NCBI GenBank assembly: GCA_914767715.1
Contig: OU612068.1
Coordinates: forward strand, 10,416,001 to 10,480,000
Direction: 5' to 3'
Length of the DNA stretch: 64,000 nt
DNA from: Membranipora membranacea
Taxonomy: Eukaryota; Bryozoa; Gymnolaemata; Cheilostomatida; Membraniporidae
The notes below the pieces were generated by a model, which saw nothing but the letters and a program-made list of their open reading frames with translations, made no database searches and was not told the DNA's origin. Position numbers and translations under genes: made by a program. This document shows, in pieces, positions 52,101 through 62,221 of this stretch; the stretch's first letter is position 1; the number at the start of each line of letters is the position of its first letter.

Positions 52101-52300
52101 GAGAGCCAGTAAGAACAAAGGCTGCAATAGCAGCGCCATAATGTTAGCAGTAAAGTATTGATAATAGGATTACAGAGAGCTATTGTGAAACACAACCTCA
52201 CTCTGCAAGAGCCAACTGCCAGCTGACAATAAACAAAAAGTTCACAGGATATTAGTTGCCTCTCACTTTGCTGTGTGAAAGTTTCACTAGCCACAAGATT
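49139..52300 (-). mobile_element. CR1/L2-like non-LTR retrotransposon, almost intact
   Basis: Minus-strand element in the last intron of lectin copy 2. 51963-50845 encodes an APE-type endonuclease (LTNAQSIRNKLDEL, ICITES, GGGILVYI, MGDFNQLP, GGSDHYI). 50659-49289 encodes reverse transcriptase (RKGAGPDGLIPRALK, FLDFSSASNTI, GTPQGSVLSPLLFS, YADDTCIVG) to a natural stop. The two halves lie in different frames, changing around 50845-50890, consistent with one small indel in a single ORF. The 3' end finishes in the (CCAA)n tail. The 5' limit near 52300 is a guess, and any ORF1 is absent or unrecognised. Confidence 0.85.
49144..49169. repeat. (TTGG)n microsatellite, 3' tail of the LINE
   Basis: Six tandem copies of GGTT/TTGG; on the element strand this is (CCAA)n directly after the 3'UTR. 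CR1/L2-group LINEs often end in short tandem repeats instead of poly(A). Confidence 0.75.
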
Positions 52301-52596
52301 TTTTTACAGGAAATGCCGCACAATAATCAAAAAAGAAAGTTGTATGGAACCAATGGAGTTCATTGATGGAACCGCACACCTAAACTTACATTTCGTCAGT
52401 TGTTCACCTATGAATATTTTTGTCTCCTCTTGGGCAGCTGGCTAATAAATGAGATAATCAGTATTGCCTCTCACTGATAGGCGAAGGAGGCTTCTGGGGG
52501 ACGCAGACCTACATACATCCGCCTAATAAATTTGGTTATGATGATTTGCAATGTAGTTATCCACTGAGGTATATCTGTGGAAAGCCACTAGATTGA

Positions 52597-55500
52597 CAAT
52601 GTAATTAGCTGGCTGTTAATGGACAGCTACCATACGTTGTATCTCTTGATTACGATTGATATATTTCTTTTGTCATATACTGCCACAGCTTTGTTAGTGC
52701 CATTATGGTACAGTAGCCAATAATACGGAATTGTCTACTTAATGTCAATGAGCGCACAACTTTGTTCTAATTAATTTGTGGCTGCTTCACGGCGGTTTAG
52801 ATCCTTTGCCATTCACTGGGAGTTGTGCCTAATTGGCCATAGCTGCATGGCTTTGTGCGGTACCGGGCTATTGTGTTTTGTGTCGAATTATCTGCACTGA
52901 TGGATTAATTTGGCGAGCAAATTCCTCAAGCCTTGAGTTGCCCTGTGAGCCTTGGTGTTTGAGGTTTTCCTCACAGGCTCAGTAAACTTGAGTTGTATAA
53001 ACTTGAACTATATTTATCTATTTTTCTGGGCAAAGGTAATATTTTGGGATTTACTAAAGGAGCAAAAAGGTATGTTATAAATTAAATTCTATTTTCTGTA
53101 GGTTAAAATAATTTGACTCCAAGTTCACTTGACTTAATATCTCTTTTATTTCTCGGTACATTCAAAATTAATTAATAGGGTTTAGATTTGTGTTTATTTG
53201 ATCTTTGAGTATATTGTTCCTTATAGTTTGCGTTAAATTGAATAGTTAATTATTGACGGCATTTTGAGGCACATTTTTATGCACCACATTAATTGCACCA
53301 TTTTCTTTTCCAGTTTCACGGAACCTTCGGGGATAAAAATAAACCTGTGATCCTGTGATACCATCAGTAATCTCTAAAATCTAATGCAAAATAATCAAGA
53401 AGCCTTGTGGTCCAGAACATAATTTATATTTTGTTTATTTTTTTATCAAAATATAAATATGAATGATATTTGACTTGCAGGAAGTACCATGTACAAGAAG
53501 CATGATCAGTGATAAAGTGAGCAACAAGTAAATCAAAAGCTGGCTAGGACAGGGCATGTGGCTAGCAGCTACCTATCTTTGTCCCAAATATGCCCACATT
53601 CTGGTTGAAAAATGGTCAAATGGTCAAACCAATGAACTAAAGGTTTAGTTCATTGGTCAAACTTCCTAATGGGTGTAACATTTTCTTGGCTTTCACCCCC
53701 ATAACTTTCACATGGGGGCTTTCACCCCCATGTAATATTTCTTGGCTTTCATCCCTCATAACCATGCTTCATCATAAACAACTACTCCTAATGATTGCAA
53801 TTCCATTTTTTACTGATCACTCTCTAATTTCAAGTGACCATTATTTATGCATGCACATCATTTTTCAATTTTTCGGAATTAGCCAATCAGCAGCCAGCTT
53901 AACTATGAGTTGTTCTTCCTGGAGGTTTAGTTCATTGGTTTATTCTCTCTATGATATGAACCGCAAGCTGAACTCAACTTGAGTTCTAGTCAGATTTGCA
54001 AATTAGTTGGTAGCTTATTTTAGTGACAGCAGGCTTTCTTGGAAACTTTGACAATTTCCTTTGATCTTTTAACTATCTAGATAGATGTTTGCTTTGCATG
54101 AGTATGACAATGTTTTCATACCTGCACCAAATTTTGTTGTCGAAATGTCAATGAGCAGCGAAGCCATCCATTTTGATATGTCAATGTGGACCAAAAAATG
54201 CTATATGATTTGTTTCCATGTTATTGCCGCACTGAGTAAAGTTCCCTTGCTGAATATTAACTACTGAATCTCTCTTAAATATTTTTTGCTTCAATATAAA
54301 TTGGTATTTGAAACATCAAGGTACAGATATTGCTTGAAACTTTCTATTCTGGGATTGTGTGTCGATGTTGCTGCTAGAGTGCGAACACGATGACCTTCAC
54401 CTTTTGCACACCAAATTTAGTAACCATAATAGAAGGAACCAACAATATATGATCACTCACCAGATTAGCAATTCACAGTTATATTTGCTGCCTTGGCAAT
54501 TAAAACAATTTGGCAATGTGACATCTGAATGATACATAAGGCAAAGTTTAAAATGATCATGAATACCATCACACCAATGAATTGTCTCGTCGCATTTAGT
54601 CGTAACTTTGTCAGCCTCTACCCATAACGTGTCAAACAAGGTGAAGATTTATCGATTCTACTTCACCAGTCAACATGAGTCTAGCATGCATATCATCCTT
54701 CCAGATAGTGTTCTCTGGCCCAATGAACAGCAATTAAGGCAATATTGAAATGGAGATCAAGTTTGATCCATTTCCCTGCATTTGAACTTGCTCCTCCTCC
54801 ACTCTGGTCACCTGGTGACAATTGGAGGGAGAGCAACTCCTAATGCAGGCAAATGAGTCAGACTTGATCTAATGAGTGCGGAGTTTTGAACACAAAACCA
54901 AAACTTGCTAATCCAATCAACATGGCAGGCCAACCCTATAGATTTGCTTTTGAAATTATCATGGTGGGATTGCGGTTCGCAGTACACTCGATGATACACC
55001 CAAATTCATTTATGGATCTGTTTGTCCAATCGGCCACGCTTGTCATATAGGCAACATTATCCAAATTTATCTGCTTGCTCCTGCCCGTGCCTGTCAATCA
55101 AACAAGTTTCTATGCTATTTATCGTCCATGCCTTGCGGCCGTTTGTCAGTCCACATCCGCCTAGCAAACCAACCAATAATATGAAGTATCCCTGCTTGCC
55201 CACGTACATTGATTAAATTTCCCTATCCAGTGCATCCTGTTCATCTGCTCCCAAAACATGCATGTACAGGATTGGATGGACATACCCGTACGCCGAACAT
55301 ATCATGCCCAAACCTCTTCACACACTGCTTTGAACTAATGGTGTAAAATTACAAAAGAAAAAAAGTTAGTCAATATGTATACAGGTACTTAAGGGGCAAC
55401 CAAGGTTTCGCAGCAATGCATTAATGGGCAGTAAATAGTGTATTGGGCAGCATCAGCATTGTGCATTACGCAATGTAAAACTCAAAGTAGTTGCTGACTC

Positions 55501-56873
55501 TAAGCTGGGTAACACTTCAGTTTATGGGAGGTTCCAAGACATTACTGAAATGGTGATAGAGCACAGGCTAAATAAAAACATGAACAGGAAACTGTTCTGT
55601 GGTATTCTATTTTAGCTGAGTTTGAGTACCTGATGGGTGAAATATTTCACAAGAATTCTGGCTGAAAAATCATCCGAATTAGATTTTGTGTTTTTCCCTA
55701 TGCAGAAGGTGCAATCTGCTATTATTCCATGAGACGTTTTTTGAAACCCTGGTTGCCCTTTAAAAGAAAAGATTCATTCGGCTTCTCTGTGTTTTAGCAA
55801 TTCTGTATAAGCAGGCACAAGGCTTTTCTGTTTAACCAAAATTGGTTCATGAAGATATTGTTTCATTGTTTTTAACTCCCCAATTTTTACACCTACTAGC
55901 AAGATCCACACGGAAGCTGACTGTGAAATAATCGAGTTGCGTAATGATTCTGCAAAATTACAGAATAAAACAACAAATCCAGCAAAATCAAACTAAGGTC
56001 ATTATTGCTATACGATTTGAAATCCACACCGTTTACCGGATCAACAAAATTCTTTCACTGACTTCGCCTAAATTAATATGCGACCAATATTGGATGTTAA
56101 AATTTTCGTATAACATTTGATCAGGTAACTTTGACAACAGATTCACAATTTGAGAGAAGAAATGTGCAGAGTCTCCTATGTGTCCTATGATAGTCAGGTG
56201 ACGTTATGTCTCCTGGCTCAGACGCCTCACAACATTTTTAATGTAGCCTATCAATAACATCGAAAGAAATAGTCCCTTTATACATCATGTTGTATTGATT
56301 TGAGGTTATCATCATTTACACTCATGCTAACTTACCTCTTTTGACCTACCTGATGGAGTGGATTATTTGTTATTTCATTTACTTACCGCAACACACGATT
56401 TGATCATGACAATGAACATAATCACAAGGAGTTGTCTCATCAATAATGTGAGGAAATGACTCTAATCTCTGCAGCCCATTCCCTATACTGCATGCATTGT
56501 TACTTTTTGGCTAACAATTACGAAAACATGTTATGCCTGTATGAAAGACCTTAAATGTATATCACAGCCTCACTTTTGTAGCTGAAATCCTATCGTAGTA
56601 TCACTGGGTGTCAATTATGTACCCGGACAACACAACTTACAAACTCAGCTAAAAGGTTCGGATACAAGTTTATCAGTTCTGCCAAGTAATAACTTTGTCT
56701 TAAAGCATCCATGATAGCTCTAATGTGAGGTCACATCAGAATTCTCAATCCAGATTCATTCGGCAATGGCCATAACCAGATCTATTGGAGTGAAACCAAA
56801 TAGGCTCAATCTCCTTATCATTATGATCTATTGTATCACTTTGATGGCGTTTTGATTTTGATATATATATATA
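52597..56873. other. Gene-poor stretch
   Basis: About 4.3 kb without a supported exon. A perfect 14-base hairpin (ACCAATGAACTAAA, 2-base loop) lies at 53628-53657, with a third half-copy (GGTTTAGTTCATTGG) near 53925-53939. TTGGCTTTCA(C/T)CCC repeats occur at 53675-53755. Nothing else is recognised. Confidence 0.5.
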
Positions 56874-57043
56874 TTTTAAAAGAAATTCTTTTTATCTTCG
56901 TTTTCTGGACAAAAGTCCCTGGACCTATAATTCACCAGAATAAATATGTATATATATATATATATATACATATTTATTCTGGTGAATTATAGGTCCAGGG
57001 ACTTTTGTCCAGAAAACGAAGATAAAAAGAATTTCTTTTAAAA
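56874..57043. repeat. 170-bp perfect palindrome around a (TA)n centre
   Basis: The left arm starts TTTTAAAAGAAATTC and runs through CTGGACAAAAGTCCC and CCAGAATAAATATG to a TATATA centre at 56958/56959; the right arm repeats it exactly inverted to 57043. I found no mismatch. Such a sequence would extrude as a cruciform or mark a hairpin-type MITE. It directly adjoins the LINE remnant on its right. Confidence 0.92.
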
Positions 57044-57059
57044 GAGAAATGCAAATTGA

Positions 57060-57488
57060 GTAAGTTTTTAAAGTGTGTGTGATACAACAGGAACACACAA
57101 AGGTAATAAAATACAAAGAATGTAACTGCTAAATGGGATTATCACAATTAAAAAATTTACTATTTTATGGAGAAAATAAAGAATAAAAATGCAAGTATTA
57201 AAAATTATAACTATTATTTTTATGGAGAAAATGAAGAATAAAAATGCAAGTATTAAGAAGTAGAAAGGTTTATACACTAAAAATGTGGCTTCTGACGGCT
57301 AACTTGAAATATTTGAGATCATGGCACAGATTGATGTTCGGGGGCAAGTCATTATATAGTTTGGCACCAAAGTTCGCTAGGGCGAACCTGTATTTGTCCT
57401 TGGATAGCATGAAACCCTCACTTTTTCCAAGCCGTGTATCACTTTTTAAGTTTAAAGGCATAAGGCTGGCATCAATAATTGGGACCAA
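57060..57488 (-). mobile_element. 3' remnant of a second LINE family
   Basis: The minus frame 57488-57270 reads RLGKSEGFMLS then ANFGAKLYNDLPPNI and KYFKLAVRSHIFSV, the typical C-terminal tail of LINE reverse-transcriptase ORFs, ending in a stop. The 3' part (57060-57269) is AT-rich and contains a tandem duplication: the stretch ending GAATAAAAATGCAAGTATTA at 57200 recurs, ending at 57257. The 5' portion is missing. This tail differs from that of the element at 49289. Confidence 0.6.
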
Positions 57489-57789
57489 TTTGTTTATCAG
57501 TTTAAAAAATGTTAAAATGTATAAATAATGGTATCGCTTGGTGATAAAATGAATATTGTGCCTTTGCCTCGTCTCAACTTTTGGGCAATTTAGATTAACG
57601 ATTTTCTAACATTGGTTCTCCATTTTTTCTCTTTTAATATAATCATTAGAGCAATAAAGTAGTGACGCGCAATATTTGAGGTTTGGTCTTATTATACCAG
57701 ACAGCAGCTAATGATTCATTTAAAAACTTACGATTTCTCTCAAAATTTGTTATGATTGGGTATAACTTTTGTTTAATCTTTTTGACATT

Positions 57790-58238
57790 GACAGTTTTCT
57801 GAGCTTATTTATGCATCAATCCGGAGTTGTCCTCTATCTTGAAAACCGCTTATGATAGGATAAAAATCATTTTTGATTCAGAGTCTGCGCCATTAAAAAC
57901 CCTGTGAGACAGGGTTTCCAAATCATTGAAGGCTTGAATGTTGATAAATCTTAATTTTAGTGACGAAACTCATAAAGAGGTCTGCCAAATTGTCCGCAAA
58001 ACAGGCAGAAAATGCTATATTTGACTATCCAATTACTAAAATTATTTCCCAAACTATGTCCATATGAGTTTTCAATGTTGCAGATTCTGAATCAAAAATA
58101 ATTTTTATCCTATTATAAGCGGTTTTCAAGATAACCCTCTTTTCGGCACGTTTTTCCTATGCGGCGTGGGTACGAGGTACCAAACTGGAGAGAGGACAAC
58201 TCTGAATTGAGGCCTAAATCAGAGCTCAGAAAACTGTC
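57790..58238. mobile_element. Non-autonomous inverted-repeat element (MITE-like)
   Basis: The left arm 57790-57888 begins GACAGTTTTCTGAGC and includes CTTGAAAACCGCTTATGATA. The right arm, about 58081-58238, is its inverse with about 50 extra bases inserted (GTACCTCGTACCCACGCC on the inverse strand). The spacer is about 190 bases. No coding capacity. Confidence 0.6.
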
Positions 58239-59877
58239 TATTTGATGGCATAGCTATGTCCGATAACAACAGATTTTATCAATTTAATGTTGATGAAACT
58301 ACAAGAGACTCAAGTTTTGAATGGTAAACTCGTAAAATGTATGTTTATGACATCATATCCCCTACCCAACACTCGCATGTGGGAGTCAAATTGGCCTGAC
58401 ATCAAAACATTGCGGCTTCAGTTTTTAATTTCCAAATGTCATTTTGAAGCTCATTAGCAAAGGAAACACCTCTGATAAACTTGCGCCTTATGTGAGGCAT
58501 GCTTCAACCTCATAGTATTAGATATGCAACATTGCAATATTTCAGATAGGCCTTTATATACAAGGATGACCTTGTGAGCCCTTGTATCAAAATCAGACCA
58601 GTCAAAGTACAAGACCACAATACTGTCGAGTTTTTGCAATCGATCGACGTAATACCCAACATTTGGGAGTTAGAGGCTCATAGCTTGTGATATAAGAAGG
58701 TTTTGAAATTGTGATGGTGGGAGGCTTGGTATTGACTGGCCAAGCCTTATGTGTTGCATGCATTGAATTCCATATCTGGAATAGCATCATTAGCTTTCTT
58801 TTGCAAAACAATGGGCTTGCAAAAATAGCCAGTCCCTAGTAGCAATCTAGAAATGCCCTAATCATTGACCCTGTAGGGGTATAATTACTGTTTGCAATTT
58901 TGTAAACAAGACAATTTCTCAGGCTAATTATTCATGCTACTAGGGACAGCCAATCAGATAACAGTCAGATGGGTCCCTGTGTTTAGTGTCCTAACCGTAT
59001 AACGCTATGATACTATTTCCATTCTAAGGGAAGAATCTAATTCAGTGGTTGCATGCTATCGAGCAATTAAGTTGTTTGTTATTAATGGTAATAATTATCT
59101 TAGTAAGGACAATTCTTGAGAATATTAGGACAAGGAAAAAATAATTCAGGCATCAAAGTTATAAAACCAATGAGATCAGACGGTTTTTACATGTAAGGTG
59201 TTCAATTTGCAAGTATTGTGCGGTGGCAACCGAGAATATAACCTATGAATGTAATATCTTATCCAATTTATTCAATGCTTGATCAGTAGTCACCAGTTTG
59301 CAAACCACATGGAAAAACCTTTGTGTGAATTTATTTTTTATTTGAAATATTATTGTAACATAAATAGTCGCTGTAAGCAGTTAGTTGCAATACATAAACA
59401 TTCAATAAAAATTGAACAATTGCTCGATCGATAATAAAAAACTTATATAAAATACATGGTTTGTTAGACAAAAGATACAGCTCGTTTACAAAATCATCTT
59501 TGGAATCAAAAAGATATATATGACTTACACTCGAATATTTGTAGTTGACAACTTGGTACATAATGAATCATTTAAAGCATACTAGTCCAACTGCTCTTTC
59601 ACAAATATTGTCTTCATTGTAGACTAATAGTTTGGTAGAGACGTTTGATATCCCGGATCTCCTATAACAGAATTATACATTGTAATGTACTAAGACTGCG
59701 GGAGGCCCACACATTATAGCAACTGAGAAGTTCTAATTTCTTGATTGAAATGCTGACTAAAATACAAATGTGTGTGCAGTGCTAGGATTTATATTTGTTA
59801 TAATGAAATACAGAACCATCTTTGGCCATTGGCTATAACACAAAAGTATTATAAAATAATTTCTCATCAATTTACCT
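58239..59877. other. Spacer 3' of the ClyA-like gene
   Basis: AT-rich with no independent gene. A good splice acceptor on the minus strand at 59662-59663 precedes a short open stretch (59661-59585) that could be a downstream exon of the ClyA-like transcript. An AATAAA on the minus strand lies at 59335-59330. Confidence 0.35.
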
Positions 59878-60804
59878 TTACTTCCAGCTTTTCTCTCTTT
59901 TCTTCTCGGCCTCGATGGAGTACGCTTTACACATCTGTATCAGCTGCTCGGTCTGTGTTTTGAGAGGATTGAACAAGTGTGCCGGTGCATCAGACCATAC
60001 CTCTGCAAGGCCTTTAGTTGAGTCAATTTGGGAAGCCATGTCCTTGAGAGTGTCAAGCTCTTGGTCGATTTCTTTTGAGGCAGATTTGACGGCGCCTTCT
60101 GCTTTCGTGAGAGTTTCTTTTAGTCTTGCAAAACTCTCCTCTGTTTCCTTGAACGCTTTCTTGAGGTTTGGGATCAGTTCACCTTCAACAACACCGGCAG
60201 CAATGCTGTATGCGACAGCGATGCCAATTGGGCCAAGGAATGGGAGGGTAACTGCAGAGCTTGCTGCACCAGCGTAGGCCTTGATGCGTAGTTGACTAAC
60301 AGCAGAATCATAGTAAGCACTGCCTTCCTTGAAATCATTATTGAATAAGGCTTGCAGCTCAAGAATCTTTCCTGACATTCCATTAAAGTCTGTGTTACAC
60401 TTTTCTAGCTCGACTTTTGCTTTTTCAACAGCTTCATATCCATTATTGAGAACGGTAAGCATTAGCCCTTTCTGTGCTTCAGCTACATCTTTGTTAGTGA
60501 TGTTAGCAAACATATCGATGTAGACTCGTAGCAACTGTACAGCACTTTTACACCAACGATCCACTGAGTTGACAGAAGCCATGTATCGATCACCGCAGTC
60601 CAGAAGAAGTTTTGCTACCTGGCCGACTACGACAGCTGCCTTGTCTGAGTATTGGTCTGAGTATTTCCTCAACGATTGCATGGTTGTTTGGAATTCCTTC
60701 CAGGGGATAATGTGATCGTTTATCTTGTTGATCAAGTCAATAGCTTTCTTTGCAGTGTCAATCCCTTTGCTAGTCAGCTCGATTGCTGCTGCTGCTTGTG
60801 CCAT
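59878..60804 (-). CDS. ClyA/hemolysin E-family alpha-helical pore-forming protein
   Basis: One uninterrupted 308-codon frame, ATG at 60804 in context ACCATGG, stop TAA at 59880-59878. The length matches bacterial ClyA (about 300 residues). Features seen: a mostly helical sequence with heptad-like patterning; IIPWKEF at 32-38; WCKSAVQLL at 84-92; the family's hydrophobic head hairpin at about 177-206 (YAGAA, then PFLGPIGIAVAYSIAAGVVEG), which inserts into membranes; then a long amphipathic helix (KETEESFARLKETLTKAEG). Cys85 and Cys292 sit where ClyA carries its redox cysteine pair. There is no N-terminal signal peptide, as in ClyA. Known family role: soluble monomers assemble into a ring that perforates membranes. 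Seen here: a gene without introns among intron-rich animal genes, richer in G+C by eye, with animal promoter signals. Inferred: horizontal acquisition and domestication, for defence, predation or digestion. Activity is not shown. Confidence 0.92.
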   Translation of the reverse strand: MAQAAAAIELTSKGIDTAKKAIDLINKINDHIIPWKEFQTTMQSLRKYSDQYSDKAAVVVGQVAKLLLDCGDRYMASVNSVDRWCKSAVQLLRVYIDMFANITNKDVAEAQKGLMLTVLNNGYEAVEKAKVELEKCNTDFNGMSGKILELQALFNNDFKEGSAYYDSAVSQLRIKAYAGAASSAVTLPFLGPIGIAVAYSIAAGVVEGELIPNLKKAFKETEESFARLKETLTKAEGAVKSASKEIDQELDTLKDMASQIDSTKGLAEVWSDAPAHLFNPLKTQTEQLIQMCKAYSIEAEKKREKSWK

Positions 60805-60866
60805 GGTGATGCCGAGTGATAGTTTAGAGAATTTTTCAGAAGTATTAAAGACAATAGAAATCTTCT

Positions 60867-60921
60867 GACTGACTCAATTCTTATTATTCGTCTACTTTTA
60901 TACAGCTATGGGTCACATGAC
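60867..60921 (-). promoter_or_regulatory. Core promoter of the ClyA-like gene: E-box, TATA, initiator
   Basis: On the minus strand: palindrome GTCATGTGAC (60921-60912, an MITF/TFE-type E-box), TATAAAAG (60902-60895), and TCAGTC (60872-60867), an initiator whose A at 60870 lies 32 bases after the first T of the TATA box. This predicts a 66-base 5'UTR before the Kozak ATG. The spacing is ideal for animal RNA polymerase II. Confidence 0.7.
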
Positions 60922-61089
60922 ATGCGCACATGAAATAAAGTTTTTAGCTCCTCCCACATTAAGCAAAGCAGAGGCGGGTCCTAATTTTGTTAACATTGAG
61001 TTGAGAGTACATTTACCCCTAACAGTGGCGTATATTAGCAATCACGGATCACGGATATCCGCCAATCAACATCCATGATTACGTTATGC

Positions 61090-61180
61090 AAGCCATGCTG
61101 AATATCTCAGTGTGTAGAGCGTCTGCCTGGTAATCACTGGTTATTCAGCATGTTGTGGGCCAAATCCCAACAATGTCAGA
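61090..61180 (+). repeat. tRNA-like sequence, probable SINE head
   Basis: ATCTCAGTGTGTAGAGCGTCTGCC resembles a tRNA D-arm/box A, and TGTGGGCCAAATCCCAAC a TPsiC arm/box B at suitable distance. The acceptor stem does not pair, so it is unlikely to be a functional tRNA. Confidence 0.45.
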
Positions 61181-61360
61181 CTTTTTTTCAAATGGGTGCT
61201 TTATAACTGGAGCTTTTTTACTTTTCCCAAGGGGGGCTGTCTTATAAGTGAGGAATTACGGTACATACAGAGTTTGACTTTTGATAATGAGCTGGACAAG
61301 CCAATCAAAAGCCCGGTGTATTGACACACCCACACCCTCCCGCCACGCCTACAGCGTGTG

Positions 61361-61379
61361 GATCGGGCTCCGCCCGATC
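61361..61379. repeat. GC-rich hairpin GATCGGGC-TCC-GCCCGATC
   Basis: A perfect 8-bp stem with a 3-base loop in otherwise AT-rich DNA, about 560 bases upstream of the ClyA-like start. Function unknown. Confidence 0.6.
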
Positions 61380-62221
61380 ATTATGCTCCTCTCTAAAAAG
61401 TCAGTGAGTGAATTTTTTTAGAATATACGCCCCTGACCCCTAATGAAACTAAACCCCATGACTACACATTTTAAGACTGTGACACAAAGGGAATAAAATC
61501 AAATAATTCACTAGCCCTACAGTTCTTCAAAATTATTAAAACTGATGAATGACCTATTATCCGAGTACAGGTACAGGTACCCATAGTACTCAAAGACCCG
61601 GGGAGCAAATTTGCTCTTGTATCTAATGGTTATCAAAATTGCATGAATGTCGAATGAAGTCAACAAGATCTGGAACCTTGATGTCTATTTTGTTTTTCTG
61701 TGGGGTCTTTTAATTAGAATGAGCGATGCTTTACTATAGCAAGTTATCACTATCACATTGCTCTAAATTATCACTAACATGGTCTTTCAATAAGACAAAA
61801 TCCCTCCCTAATAACTCATTCAGTTTCTATATAGTTCGATCAACAACTGAGCGATTTGAAAGCGAGAGCCTAGCAGGTATACATAGTCAACATAGTCATC
61901 CAGGTTTGCACCACAACCAAGGCATGATGATTATTGGCTAATCTTAATTTATTCAGGGGAGACCTGAACTGACCTGAGATTACAAGAATTGATGTTAGCT
62001 TGGATCAAAGTAAGCTCTCAGGCTAAATGATTGCTTGAATGGTATAGATAGTATAATACGACCAAATTGATCCATAAATTGTTAAATCATTATTGAGCAA
62101 CGAGCTCAAGAAAAATAATTAACACTACCAACATTAACATTATGATGAAATTCTCATAAAGAAAGTAGGACATTTAAGTGGCAGTGCATCTATTTTTTTG
62201 ATGATTTGCAACTCATTATTT

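Larger units (their letters stand above)
44722..52596 (+). pseudogene. Type II C-type lectin, tandem copy 2, with broken 3' exons
   Basis: Exons 1-3 are intact and phase-correct: 44722-44921, 46652-46764, 47269-47458 (NAGNAG acceptor, alternative start 47272). They encode a cytoplasmic tail like copy 1 but lacking about 14 residues after MSLQ, the membrane helix and the first half of the lectin domain. Exon 4 (about 47832-47933, ESFWVGGK to MWVVG) has lost its acceptor: copy 1 reads TTATAG where this reads TTAACA, with an extra base that breaks phase. Exon 5 (about 52433-52596) reads CTCTTG where copy 1 has an acceptor ending ACAG, has an in-frame TGA at 52450-52452, and has GQLAN where copy 1 has GQPDN; it then runs open to RYICGK. 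The last intron swelled from 1.2 to 4.5 kb through two insertions. A truncated product from exons 1-3 remains possible. Confidence 0.8.

Noticed and set aside
59878..60804. Bacterial contamination as the source of the ClyA-like gene
   Set aside because: The flanks are AT-rich, repeat-bearing animal-type DNA, the promoter and Kozak context are eukaryotic, and no second bacterial gene or operon lies nearby. Long-read confirmation would still be the decisive test.
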